This document shows, piece after piece, positions 1-9,171 of a stretch of 64,000 nucleotides of DNA. The notes beneath the pieces were generated by a model. That model was given only the letters and a program-made list of their open reading frames with translations. It was not told the DNA's origin and made no database searches. The stretch comes from a virus, in the IMG/VR virus record IMGVR_UViG_3300042558_005069, positions 40,100 to 104,099 of that record; one strand, 5' to 3'. Position 1 is the first letter of the stretch. Every line of letters begins with the position of its first letter. Made by a program: the position numbers and the translations under genes.

Positions 1-3000
1 CTATTCTGTCGATATCGTTTGCCCCAGAGGAGAGCCGCATGCGTTGTTCTCTAAATGAATTGCGTTGTCTAGTTGAAACCCCAGACCTCTTTGAAGGTCT
101 TCTTAGAACTATCCTATCCCGTGGGCCAAGATAAACCCCACCCACTGTTCTGCCGGTAATTTCATCTATTCTTCTATCCGATCCGCTTGCAAAATTTCTT
201 CTTTCCGCGCTGCCTTCTTCGTATTCGTCATGGGTTATAAAGCGGTCGGATGTATTTGCAATTCTTGCTCGATGATTGTCCGACAATACTGCCCAACTAA
301 TAGGGTCGACAATTAAATTCCTCAATTTGTCTTCGTCGTCTGTGACTTTCTCTATGTCATGGGAGTTTGAGTTGAAATGTCCCCTGGCAGTGACCATTAA
401 TTCAGTTGCGATTTGTCCGACCTTGAGGTCCTGATGATCATTCGAGCTCGATCCTCCGGTCTCTCCACCATCAAACGAGTTAGTACCGAAAGATAAAAGC
501 AACTGTCTCAACTCTTCATCTACATTTTCAGATGACTCGTTATTTTCAAGTATTGTTGCTCCACGTAATACGAGTGGTTTTTCTGGTTCTGGGACAAACC
601 ATGAATCAATAACGAACAAGTTTTCAAGAGCTCCTGGATTATCCTCTATAACACTTCTTAAAGGAGTTACGATAATATTGGATTTAGATTTTCTTTCCCT
701 GAATGAATGTCCCCTGGCTAGGTGATTCAACGTAAAGTGAATGGTTTGTCTGTGATGCTTATATACACCACCATCTTCCGTTGGGATATAACCATAGTCT
801 CCGGCTGGTCTAAGAAGTACGTTTCCAGCTTCATCTTTTACTATGTCGTATGTTGTTTCATGAACGACATAAAGATCATCTATTGAAAGATTTCCTATAC
901 CTTTTTCATCTGCGGTAGCTTGAAAATACTTTATTTGCGCTGGAGAAAGACGTCCTTCTGTTTGTATTCTTCTTTGTTCTTCTATTAGAAGCTCGCCCTT
1001 TTTCGCAAGATCTTCAAACTCCAACATCGAATCTGCGTCTCCACGCATTCCAGCATAAAGTAAAGCGTCTACATATGTTGATGCTTGGTCCCCGGAACTT
1101 TCGTAACGAGCAGCTCTTGCCGCTATCCAACGGATGGCCGTGTCGCGCCCCTCTGCCGAAGTTGGCGAAAGGCCACTTATGACGTACGGGTTTAATGGAA
1201 TAATCTTTATTTCTTTATCAGTAATTTGGCTCTTTATTTTTTCAGGAATATGACCAAAATAAATTTTATCGTTCCCTATGGCGTGAACTTCTCCACGCAT
1301 GCGGACATCTTTACCATTTCTGTCCTGATAAACATTAGACAATAACGTTTTTTGAGTCTGTTTATTAAAAGCTCCAGCTGGGTATACTTGAGCTGGGCCT
1401 CCTGAAGAAAATCTTAAATCTTCGTTTTTGAGTATCTCTCTTCTGTTTGGTCCAAGCATCTCCATTGCAAGAGAGGAAGCTGGCCCGGATCGATCACGAC
1501 CCTTTGGATTATTAACAAGCCTAAGTTTTGAAGAGGAGCTTTGATTTGTATTCTGTGGAATCCGACGTTGACGTTCAGCACCAGATGACAAACGCATATC
1601 TATGACTTTTCTAATTTGACTTCTAGCTACGTCGATGCGGTCTCTGGCTGCGCTTCTTAAATTTGTACCAATAGAAGTTCTTTTGATTAACCTATCTCTC
1701 TCTTCTATTTCTTTCCACGGCGTCTCTCCGTCCCGCAATCCAAGAAATGCACGAGCATCATCTCGTAGTTTTTTTGTAATCCATCTTTCTTGAGCGGTTG
1801 GGTCTGGATGGAGAACCGCTACTGCTCCTTCTGCCAATGCCTCTATCAGGTTTGTGTTCCCGTAACTGTGCGCCGTGCTTGCAAAAGGAAGATTTAACCA
1901 TTGCTCGTCAAATCCTGCTCCGTTCGGGTCTTTGGCTAGCGTGCTCTTTTGAATACTCTGTTGATCTATTAATGGTTCGAAACTATAATATTCTTCCGCG
2001 ACACGTAGACCTCGGTAGCGTGCCGCTCTTCCCTCAGCGGTGCCGTAGTCTCGAATGTACTGACGACCCGTCGCTTTTAGGTCTCTGTAAGGAAGTGCGG
2101 CTGGGTTAGTAGCAAAAACCCCTCCCAGCTCAGCCTCAATCATTGCCCGCATATGTATGTAATGAACGAGTTCGTGTTTAAAAACAGCAGATATAGATCG
2201 ATCCATCACTGTTGTGCTGCCAATACTGAATTCCGAGGTAAGATCTATTTCTCCCTGAGATGTTCTTCCGGTTTCAATTGCTTCCCACGCAGCAACAATG
2301 TTCAGAGTTGGGACAAGTTGATCCAGCCAGGCTGCAGAAAGCGAATCATCTGTCTGAATGTTTTTTACTATAGGGGGAGACCCGAATGTCTCCATTAGCC
2401 ATTTAAGCTCAGGACTCGCATCGAGTGAAGCTTCAACAGCTTTTCTCAAAAGATTTACATTTTGCGGAGAAAAATCAATTTCTGTCTTGCGCGATTTTAG
2501 CAATTCAATTATTAGTTTTCTCATTAATGTTCGTATTTCTTCTGGTGAAGCCCAATTGCTCGGAGGAATTGGAAACAAATCAAAAATAATTTCCATGTAT
2601 TCATCTTCACTAGAAGGCACCATTAAGTTTGCAATCTGACTTGATGATAGCCCCTGCAAGAAACCAGGAGTTGATATTCTTAGTTCAACACCCATCTCCG
2701 TTATCTGCCCATATCTATAATCCATAGATTGATGCCTCTTGAGCTGCTCTAACTCATCGCGACGCAGTGGCTTAAGGAGAGGATCAATCTTTATTATTGG
2801 CCTGTCTCTATCTGGTTTTGCAGGAGGTATTCCGACATCCAGTATTGGTCGGTCATCGTCCCCCGAGGAAAACCTTGCAGTTTCACTTTCAAAATTTATA
2901 AATCTTCTCTTAGCTGCGTCAAATTCTTCACGTGCAGTTTGAAAATTCTTTGTTCTCTCGTCTAGGAAATCTTCTCTTTGGGCCCTGTCTAGAATTCTGT

Positions 3001-6000
3001 TATCCCAACCGCGACTTTCTGCCTGATTAATCATCGCGTGCATGACCATTCCGGCAGCAGTTGCATCCTGTTCCGCTGAATGATGCCTATCGAGGCGCAC
3101 TTCAAGATATTCGGCTAGAGCGCTTAGTGTAGTAGATGCGACTCTTGTGTCTCCGCGGATGACTGATGGACCATCTTTGTTTTCTTCAGAATATTTTGGA
3201 AGAACCATTTGAGCCATATCAAGAGAATCAATGTATCCAGATGGACGCCACATAATCCCGGCCTCCGCGAGAGCATCCTCAAGGACGTTTTTGTCAAATA
3301 TTGCGTTTTGTACGCCCATTATTGCGCCCGGGCCAGCGAACTCAGCGACCATGCGATGAGCGTCCTGAATACTCATCTGCTGTGCAAGCCACTCATCGGT
3401 AAGCGGCTCTCCGTCTGTTCTGTAAAGATTCAACCTTGACCACTCTCTCAATGGTTCGGTCGGATTCATAAACAAATTTAATTTGTCTATAACTTTTCCA
3501 CCTCTCATCTTCACAAGAGCTATTTCTACTGGCTTACCATTGCTCGCACGTTCCCTGAAGCGGTCAAAGTCAATACCTGTAGTTTCGTAATCAATAAAAA
3601 TTATGTCTCTATTGTTAAATATTTCTCTTAGCTCGCGCCAAGTTTTTGCTTCACCAAATATGAAGTCAGCCTCACCTATAAACGGTCCGTAACTTGGTTC
3701 GCGGGGAAATGACGGCATTTTTACTTCACCACTGCTAAGGCGTCGGGGGTTATCGTCTGGATCATAACCAAATTCGAGAAGAGAATTTCCTTCAGTGAAA
3801 AGGTGCTTTGCTTTTACTCGCTGACTTACTATTCTGTATTTTCCTTTTCCTCCCAGATTGGAGTCTCCGTGAAGTTTTGCGTATGACCGCAATGGGCTAA
3901 CCCAGTCGCCAGCGTTTATTTTTAGATTTTTGTCAATGTGCTTTGCATTCCTAAGCATTTCTATTTCTCGACTAATTTCGTCATAGTATTCGTTTATGTC
4001 TGATATATCTGCAGAAACATACTTTGGAACTCGGCCATATTGTAAAATATGTGATTTCTGTGTTTCTAGTTCTTTTATTCTCTCATTGGGGAGTAAAGGA
4101 ACAGCACGATAGACCGTAACTAGCGCTTCAGGCTTGCCCTTGATTTGCTTTATAATTCTAAGTGCTTCTGGAGCCAACGGGTCGGTACTGGCGTAGAGGG
4201 CAGCACCGTTTGGCCCATAGACTTCTTCTGGATACATTCCGTCAGCAATATTGTGCATCGGAGCGCCACTGTTCCTATCGGGAGCCTGGTGGAAACCTCT
4301 GTAGTCTTCGTCCTTACTAAATGGAACATCGGAAGTACCGCTTGAAAATCTGTCAGACCCAAGTTTGCTATCGAAACGCCTATCAGTCACATTAATTAAC
4401 GCCGAGCGACGAGGCCCCTTTACGGGACCAGTCCCTCCAGTTGCGGCCTTCCACCATTTGTCGCCATCGTCTGTTGTCGCTCCCGCTGAAATCTCATAAG
4501 TTGGCATACTGATGCGTAATGCGTCAAGGAGGGCCGACCCAATCCCCATCCTTTTAAAATCTTCGCCTACTTCTATCATCGCCACAACAGCAGTACTGTC
4601 GATACTTTCGGAATTGTAATCAATGTATCCTGCTAGCTTCCCACTTTCATCGAAAGCAGCTAAGTATCCGTTGTACTGATCACGACCGGGGGAGTCACCG
4701 CCATGAGACAAAGTAAACCTTTTGCCCCCAACATTGAATCCGACCGGGTCATCAAACGGTTTATCTTTTCCTAGCCGCTCAATTTCTATCGTTACTTTCT
4801 GGCCTGAGGAAAATTTATTATCGTGATCCTTAACTGCTGATGAAAGAAATTTTATTGGGCTTATTTCCCCCGATGCTAGCGGAAGTTTGTTTTTAGTTGC
4901 AGCGTTCCGTGAGTTCATTTCGCTTGTAGACCATTCGTCGACTACTGACGCAGGGAGCCGATCAAGCAATAGCTTTAAGCGGAGATCTTGATTTTTTTGA
5001 TATCGCTCCTTATCTATTACTCTGCGATAGCCAACTTCTATGCCATTTCCGTTATTCAATTCCGAAAAGAAAGTAGATAAAGATTCTTTATTTGCTTTTG
5101 ACAGCATCTCTTCAGGATTCTTAAAGGATGAATAAGTCATTCCGTTTTCAGTGTAGTAACCGCTTAGGAGTTGTTCTCTTTCTGTTTTTGTAAAATATTT
5201 TTTTGTTGCGGTGTCGTTGTTTTCTGCCAAAAGCTGCCTATGCAGCGCCCCGACCATTTTTGATCTAGAGGCGGCCCCATTCCACTCAAAACCGTTCATG
5301 CCCCAATAGGTTGCTCCGTTTGAGGAATAGGCATCTCCAAATGGAGAGTCCTTCACTATGTCGGATCTGCCGGTGAGACTTATTGAATCAACTTCTAGAG
5401 CTTTCCATATATTTTCAGAGTAAGCCATGAAAGAAGTGCTAATCCCTGAATTCCTAAGCTCAGGCTTTACGAAAATTTGGTTTAAATCAACCGAGAGACC
5501 GGTATTTGTAATTGATAATTTAAAGCTAGCCGTACCAACGTCTGACAATTCTTGAACATTTGTTCCAGCTACATTTTCTTGAGGAAAACTTAATTTTACA
5601 TCAACATAAACGGGCAAAGATTCTCCCGATGCAACAACGCTCGCTCCGTAGTCCACGCTGCTTACTTGAGATGATAAAGGCAATTCTTCTTGTGCGAATA
5701 TGTTTGATCGAGAAACATCGATCAACAATTCTGATCCAAGATTGAACCTCTCTCCACTAGAGCTTTCTACTACAACATTATTTCTTAGAGGAATAGAAAT
5801 ATTGTTAAATAATTTATTCAGTGATTGCAAAAAGTTGTCTTTTAGGCTGTCGTCATCGGCAAATTCTAAGTATGAAAATCTTTCTGGCTGCTCAATATTC
5901 TTGTTTTCTGGAGTAAATAATTTTCCAGAACGCCATTGAATCGATGGTAAAACAAAGTTGACAATCATGTCTCTTGTGTCGAAAGCGTTGGTAAGTTTTT

Positions 6001-8188
6001 CACCATCTAGTTTTTGTCTTTCGACTTCTGTTTCATAATTGGCACCAGAAGAAAAGGTGTCCGAGCCACCATCGACGGAGCTAATTTCTCTATCTTCAAA
6101 GTCTATTGAAGTATTTTTATCTAAATTATAAAACTCGTGAAGGTTAGAAATTGTATTTAGCAAACCATTTAATGGTCGATTAGCAGGGGTTGCCTCTGCG
6201 AATGCTCTACCGTCATCGCTAAGTGCGTTGCTGTGTTGAAGGTTGAATTCTGGAAAAGCTTCTCTTTGCGTGTAGAACATCTCTGCCGCAATACCGCGCC
6301 TGCGGTGACCGCGTCTTGTCTGGATTTCCAAAACTTCTAGCTGGCCATCATTTGGAGCCCAAACTGACATCCTTGCTATGACTGGTGCGGTTCCTTTTCC
6401 CGTAAGGCTCCGAAGTACGTCCTGGTCATCGACATCATTTGGACCAATTGGTGATTTCTTTTTATTAAAAGGGTTTTCGCCTTGTTCGTCAAATATTTTT
6501 GCAAGAGAATTGCGTTCTTTTTCAATGTCTGACTCCAAATAGGATACGACATCTCCATTTTGCGTGACGATTATTCTATATTCAGTATCTTTATTTTTAA
6601 CTTTTTTTGAAGCGAATATATCTCCATAGTCGTGAAGATTCAGTGGTGACAGTTGCTCCATACCGCTGGAAAACGCACCAACAAGCTCTCTGTCGTTACT
6701 TAATCTGCGCTCGTACCCAATTGTTACGTTTTTCTCCTGAAACAAACTAGTTGCCTGTTCAAAAGCAAGAAGTTCTTCCGCGCTTGAATCTGTTTCAAAC
6801 ACAGAATTACCATCTACTCTTCTTTCTTCTATTAGGAGAGATATCCGTTTTCTCTCTTCTTCGCTAAACCAATTTTGCGTTTGGTCGTCAAGTCCATCTT
6901 TAATTACGCGAAGAAAATCTTGTTTTGCTTTTTCTCCAGACCACGTAAATCCATTTTTTGGCCAGTGCGTTGCCCCAATTCGATTTCCCTCTTTGTCGGA
7001 CAACCCGCCCGTATATATTCTTTTTGCGTCAATCGCATTATATATTTTTTCATTACTTGCATTAAATAAGCTACCTATGCCAAGACCCTGTGATGGCTCG
7101 TTTAGAAAGAAAGTATCGTGGATAACTGTTATTCCAGAGTCTTTTTCTCTAGTATTAAACATTATTGTCCTGGAAGATGAACCAAACTGGATTCGGTCAA
7201 GTTCCGGAGTTCCTTCTGGGAGTGCATAAGCGTTTTCGAGCATTTCTTCTGGCACTCCGGCTTTCGCCAACCGATCCATTGCTTCCTCTGACGGAGCCAA
7301 CCTCATGCGAAGCTTTATATTCATAAATGTTTGTTTTTCGGAATCTTCATCAAAAATTGTTGTATATAGCTGTTCTTCTGCCTGTTCATTAATATCATTT
7401 AAATTTATGTCCGCTAGCTCAATATCCCAGCCCTTATATTTATTACCTGGCCGGACAGAAATGCGAACCGTTTTTCCTAAATTTATTTTTTCACCGTTTT
7501 TGGCGGTAACTACAATGTCTTTTTCCAGTTCTATTTCGCTATTAAAAATTTCCGCGAGCAAATCATGTATTCTTTTTTTTGCTTCCAACCGCTCCGGTGA
7601 GTCGGCCAGTTCTTTCGTGTCTTCGTCAAAAATGTCTTTGATTGTCGTGAATTCATCTTGCTCAACAAGCAAATCACTTCTTAGTAGTTCTTTTAGTTCT
7701 TCTATTTTCTGTAATTTTTCTTGCGTTAATTCGGGCCGGGAATCAACAAGCTCTTGATATGTTGCTCCAGAAGAAAAAGTGGTTGACCTATCTGGAGATT
7801 CCTCACCGCCAAAAAGCTGACTTCCTGACGATGGTCTGGTTTTTTTGGGGGAAAGTTCCGAATCCCTAGTGCTCTGTTTTGGTTTTTTACCCTCGGATGC
7901 AGTGCCAACATATATTGGCTTTGTTGTTCCTTCGTCAGCCCAGCCGTCACCGTCTGGGTCTCTTCTTGAGCCAGTCGGCTTTCTTGTGCCGGGCTTACCT
8001 CCGGTGGGTAGGTCTATGTCTCCCTGGCTGCGCCCGCCGCGACGACGGCCAAGGCTAGGAATCCCGGAAAGCCTGTTTGAAGCATAGGAAGCAAGACGTC
8101 GACCAAGAGCTTTTTCCTCAAGGTCTGGTTCGCGGCCTTTGCGTGATTCATCAAAGGGGATGAGAAATTCATTTTCTTCACTTGACAT
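1..8188 (-). CDS. Giant multidomain polyvalent polyprotein A, 3' end beyond the left edge
   Basis: An unbroken minus-strand frame runs from ATG 8188 off the left edge (2,729 codons or more). A motif [F/L]SSG recurs at residues 138, 506, 712, 1126, 1281, 1484, 1773, 2200, 2260 and 2719, and most intervals hold one recognisable module. In order: a basic leader with an EF-hand-like loop (DPDGDGWADEGT, 77-88); four acetyltransferase-like (GNAT) segments (QGLGIG near 363, RRRGIA near 630, NSGIS near 917, RMGIGSALL near 1215); an ADP-ribosyltransferase-like module (GFHQAP near 1296, VYRAVP with Arg1360); a DEDDh 3'-5' exonuclease (DYETTG 1533-1538, HSAEQD with His1703 and Asp1708); a zincin (HELVH from 2005); and a module with HETTY at 2443 that I cannot name. 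Segments one and three are clear paralogues. No good ribosome site precedes the ATG; a TATTAT box lies eight bases upstream. The domain mix matches phage polyvalent proteins carried in virions; processing at [F/L]SSG is my inference. Confidence 0.88.
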   Translation of the reverse strand, partial: MSSEENEFLIPFDESRKGREPDLEEKALGRRLASYASNRLSGIPSLGRRRGGRSQGDIDLPTGGKPGTRKPTGSRRDPDGDGWADEGTTKPIYVGTASEGKKPKQSTRDSELSPKKTRPSSGSQLFGGEESPDRSTTFSSGATYQELVDSRPELTQEKLQKIEELKELLRSDLLVEQDEFTTIKDIFDEDTKELADSPERLEAKKRIHDLLAEIFNSEIELEKDIVVTAKNGEKINLGKTVRISVRPGNKYKGWDIELADINLNDINEQAEEQLYTTIFDEDSEKQTFMNIKLRMRLAPSEEAMDRLAKAGVPEEMLENAYALPEGTPELDRIQFGSSSRTIMFNTREKDSGITVIHDTFFLNEPSQGLGIGSLFNASNEKIYNAIDAKRIYTGGLSDKEGNRIGATHWPKNGFTWSGEKAKQDFLRVIKDGLDDQTQNWFSEEERKRISLLIEERRVDGNSVFETDSSAEELLAFEQATSLFQEKNVTIGYERRLSNDRELVGAFSSGMEQLSPLNLHDYGDIFASKKVKNKDTEYRIIVTQNGDVVSYLESDIEKERNSLAKIFDEQGENPFNKKKSPIGPNDVDDQDVLRSLTGKGTAPVIARMSVWAPNDGQLEVLEIQTRRGHRRRGIAAEMFYTQREAFPEFNLQHSNALSDDGRAFAEATPANRPLNGLLNTISNLHEFYNLDKNTSIDFEDREISSVDGGSDTFSSGANYETEVERQKLDGEKLTNAFDTRDMIVNFVLPSIQWRSGKLFTPENKNIEQPERFSYLEFADDDSLKDNFLQSLNKLFNNISIPLRNNVVVESSSGERFNLGSELLIDVSRSNIFAQEELPLSSQVSSVDYGASVVASGESLPVYVDVKLSFPQENVAGTNVQELSDVGTASFKLSITNTGLSVDLNQIFVKPELRNSGISTSFMAYSENIWKALEVDSISLTGRSDIVKDSPFGDAYSSNGATYWGMNGFEWNGAASRSKMVGALHRQLLAENNDTATKKYFTKTEREQLLSGYYTENGMTYSSFKNPEEMLSKANKESLSTFFSELNNGNGIEVGYRRVIDKERYQKNQDLRLKLLLDRLPASVVDEWSTSEMNSRNAATKNKLPLASGEISPIKFLSSAVKDHDNKFSSGQKVTIEIERLGKDKPFDDPVGFNVGGKRFTLSHGGDSPGRDQYNGYLAAFDESGKLAGYIDYNSESIDSTAVVAMIEVGEDFKRMGIGSALLDALRISMPTYEISAGATTDDGDKWWKAATGGTGPVKGPRRSALINVTDRRFDSKLGSDRFSSGTSDVPFSKDEDYRGFHQAPDRNSGAPMHNIADGMYPEEVYGPNGAALYASTDPLAPEALRIIKQIKGKPEALVTVYRAVPLLPNERIKELETQKSHILQYGRVPKYVSADISDINEYYDEISREIEMLRNAKHIDKNLKINAGDWVSPLRSYAKLHGDSNLGGKGKYRIVSQRVKAKHLFTEGNSLLEFGYDPDDNPRRLSSGEVKMPSFPREPSYGPFIGEADFIFGEAKTWRELREIFNNRDIIFIDYETTGIDFDRFRERASNGKPVEIALVKMRGGKVIDKLNLFMNPTEPLREWSRLNLYRTDGEPLTDEWLAQQMSIQDAHRMVAEFAGPGAIMGVQNAIFDKNVLEDALAEAGIMWRPSGYIDSLDMAQMVLPKYSEENKDGPSVIRGDTRVASTTLSALAEYLEVRLDRHHSAEQDATAAGMVMHAMINQAESRGWDNRILDRAQREDFLDERTKNFQTAREEFDAAKRRFINFESETARFSSGDDDRPILDVGIPPAKPDRDRPIIKIDPLLKPLRRDELEQLKRHQSMDYRYGQITEMGVELRISTPGFLQGLSSSQIANLMVPSSEDEYMEIIFDLFPIPPSNWASPEEIRTLMRKLIIELLKSRKTEIDFSPQNVNLLRKAVEASLDASPELKWLMETFGSPPIVKNIQTDDSLSAAWLDQLVPTLNIVAAWEAIETGRTSQGEIDLTSEFSIGSTTVMDRSISAVFKHELVHYIHMRAMIEAELGGVFATNPAALPYRDLKATGRQYIRDYGTAEGRAARYRGLRVAEEYYSFEPLIDQQSIQKSTLAKDPNGAGFDEQWLNLPFASTAHSYGNTNLIEALAEGAVAVLHPDPTAQERWITKKLRDDARAFLGLRDGETPWKEIEERDRLIKRTSIGTNLRSAARDRIDVARSQIRKVIDMRLSSGAERQRRIPQNTNQSSSSKLRLVNNPKGRDRSGPASSLAMEMLGPNRREILKNEDLRFSSGGPAQVYPAGAFNKQTQKTLLSNVYQDRNGKDVRMRGEVHAIGNDKIYFGHIPEKIKSQITDKEIKIIPLNPYVISGLSPTSAEGRDTAIRWIAARAARYESSGDQASTYVDALLYAGMRGDADSMLEFEDLAKKGELLIEEQRRIQTEGRLSPAQIKYFQATADEKGIGNLSIDDLYVVHETTYDIVKDEAGNVLLRPAGDYGYIPTEDGGVYKHHRQTIHFTLNHLARGHSFRERKSKSNIIVTPLRSVIEDNPGALENLFVIDSWFVPEPEKPLVLRGATILENNESSENVDEELRQLLLSFGTNSFDGGETGGSSSNDHQDLKVGQIATELMVTARGHFNSNSHDIEKVTDDEDKLRNLIVDPISWAVLSDNHRARIANTSDRFITHDEYEEGSAERRNFASGSDRRIDEITGRTVGGVYLGPRDRIVLRRPSKRSGVSTRQRNSFREQRMRLSSGANDIDRI

Positions 8189-8231
8189 TTAGAGCAATAA
8201 TACCATTTGTTGATGGCTTAAAATGCGGAAA

Positions 8232-8546
8232 CTAAAGCCTTTGGCCACACTTTGTGCATATTTTTGCCCAAGGGTAAAAACGCGTCATATTCATAGGGTG
8301 ATCACATTCTAAAATACGCTTAGCCTCTACGTTTAGCGCATTTCTTATCCACGCTGACAGCGATATCTGCTCATGTGTTGACGCTTCTTTCCATCTATTG
8401 CGTTCAGCATCCGTTGTTCGTATTAGGACCTGCTTGTCGGAAGGATTGCCATTCTCGTTTGGGTTCCCTCGGGCAATCGTCGGTTCAAGGTTTTCAGCAA
8501 CCTTGTTCATGGCTGCAACTATGTTGTTTTCTTCGTCGCTACTCAT
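8232..8546 (-). CDS. Small ribbon-helix-helix-like protein with C-terminal metal-binding motif
   Basis: About 104 residues from the ATG at 8546, which overlaps the end of the upstream gene by eight bases; a longer frame to 8591 lies wholly inside that gene and is less likely. The middle reads like a ribbon-helix-helix DNA-binding unit: a short strand (KQVLIRTTDAERNRW) followed by helices (SLSAWIRNALNVEAKRI). The C-terminus has a Cys/His cluster (ECDHP, then CTKCGQRL) that could hold zinc. Such proteins usually act as small transcriptional repressors or antitoxins; no partner toxin is visible. It sits between the small terminase candidate and giant polyprotein A, in one minus-strand operon. 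The fold assignment is from pattern only. Confidence 0.6.
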   Translation of the reverse strand: MSSDEENNIVAAMNKVAENLEPTIARGNPNENGNPSDKQVLIRTTDAERNRWKEASTHEQISLSAWIRNALNVEAKRILECDHPMNMTRFYPWAKICTKCGQRL

Positions 8547-9171
8547 TCTCTTCCTCGGTCTCGTTGATATCTTCAACAATCTCAGCATCAATTATTTCCG
8601 ATTCGCTCTCTCCCATGAGGGCTTTTACAGTTCCTTCAGGCAAAACTCCTGCTATTGCCATTAGTTCTAGAAGTTTTCTTGCCTCTGATTCTGGATCAAA
8701 CCCGGTAGATGGCTTTATAACACCAGGCTGGCCAGCGATTGTCGCTCTAACTTGTTGATTATTATTGTCAACCTGAACATTTACATTTGTCTGCTCCATG
8801 CCCATTAGCTTACTTCTTCTGTCCATGATGGATAGGACTTGCTGAATGGCTTTCATGTCTGGTTCGACTTGAACTTCTGTCCCGTCATCCATGACCACTC
8901 GTCGATGCTGTGTCATCGGCCAAATTGCTTGTTGCAGGTTGTCAAGCCTTTCAAGCTCCAGCCTGAGAACCTCGGGGTAGGCAAGAATTGCCTCTCTGTT
9001 CATTTTTTGGAGCTGTCGCTCAATGGACCTAGAGACGCTAGGGGCAGACATACCAAATCTTCTTGCTATCTCGGTTACAGAAGTTCCAGCTTGTCGCATC
9101 TTGAATATGCGAAGATCACGTTCGCTTAGGAATTCTTTTGTAGTTATTGGCTTAGCTTTATCGTCACTCAT
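8539..9171 (-). CDS. Putative terminase small subunit
   Basis: 210 residues. The N-terminal third has a helix-turn-helix of the kind that recognises packaging sites (ERDLRIFKMRQAGTSVTEIA, then RRFGMSAPSVSRSIERQL). A helical region follows with AIQQVLSIMDRRSKLMGM, a pattern I know from small terminase subunits, which assemble into rings that bind phage DNA and present it to the large subunit. The tail is strongly acidic. The start overlaps the primase-helicase stop by eight bases, so the two are translationally coupled. It lies about 37 kb from the large terminase at 46640, an unusual separation. A plain transcription regulator is the main alternative. Confidence 0.62.
   Translation of the reverse strand: MSDDKAKPITTKEFLSERDLRIFKMRQAGTSVTEIARRFGMSAPSVSRSIERQLQKMNREAILAYPEVLRLELERLDNLQQAIWPMTQHRRVVMDDGTEVQVEPDMKAIQQVLSIMDRRSKLMGMEQTNVNVQVDNNNQQVRATIAGQPGVIKPSTGFDPESEARKLLELMAIAGVLPEGTVKALMGESESEIIDAEIVEDINETEEENE

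Noticed and set aside
1-8100. Many plus-strand frames of 60-150 codons, including 7305-7757
   Set aside because: All lie opposite the continuous frame of polyprotein A, which has clear domains; they have Ser/Phe-rich shadow composition.
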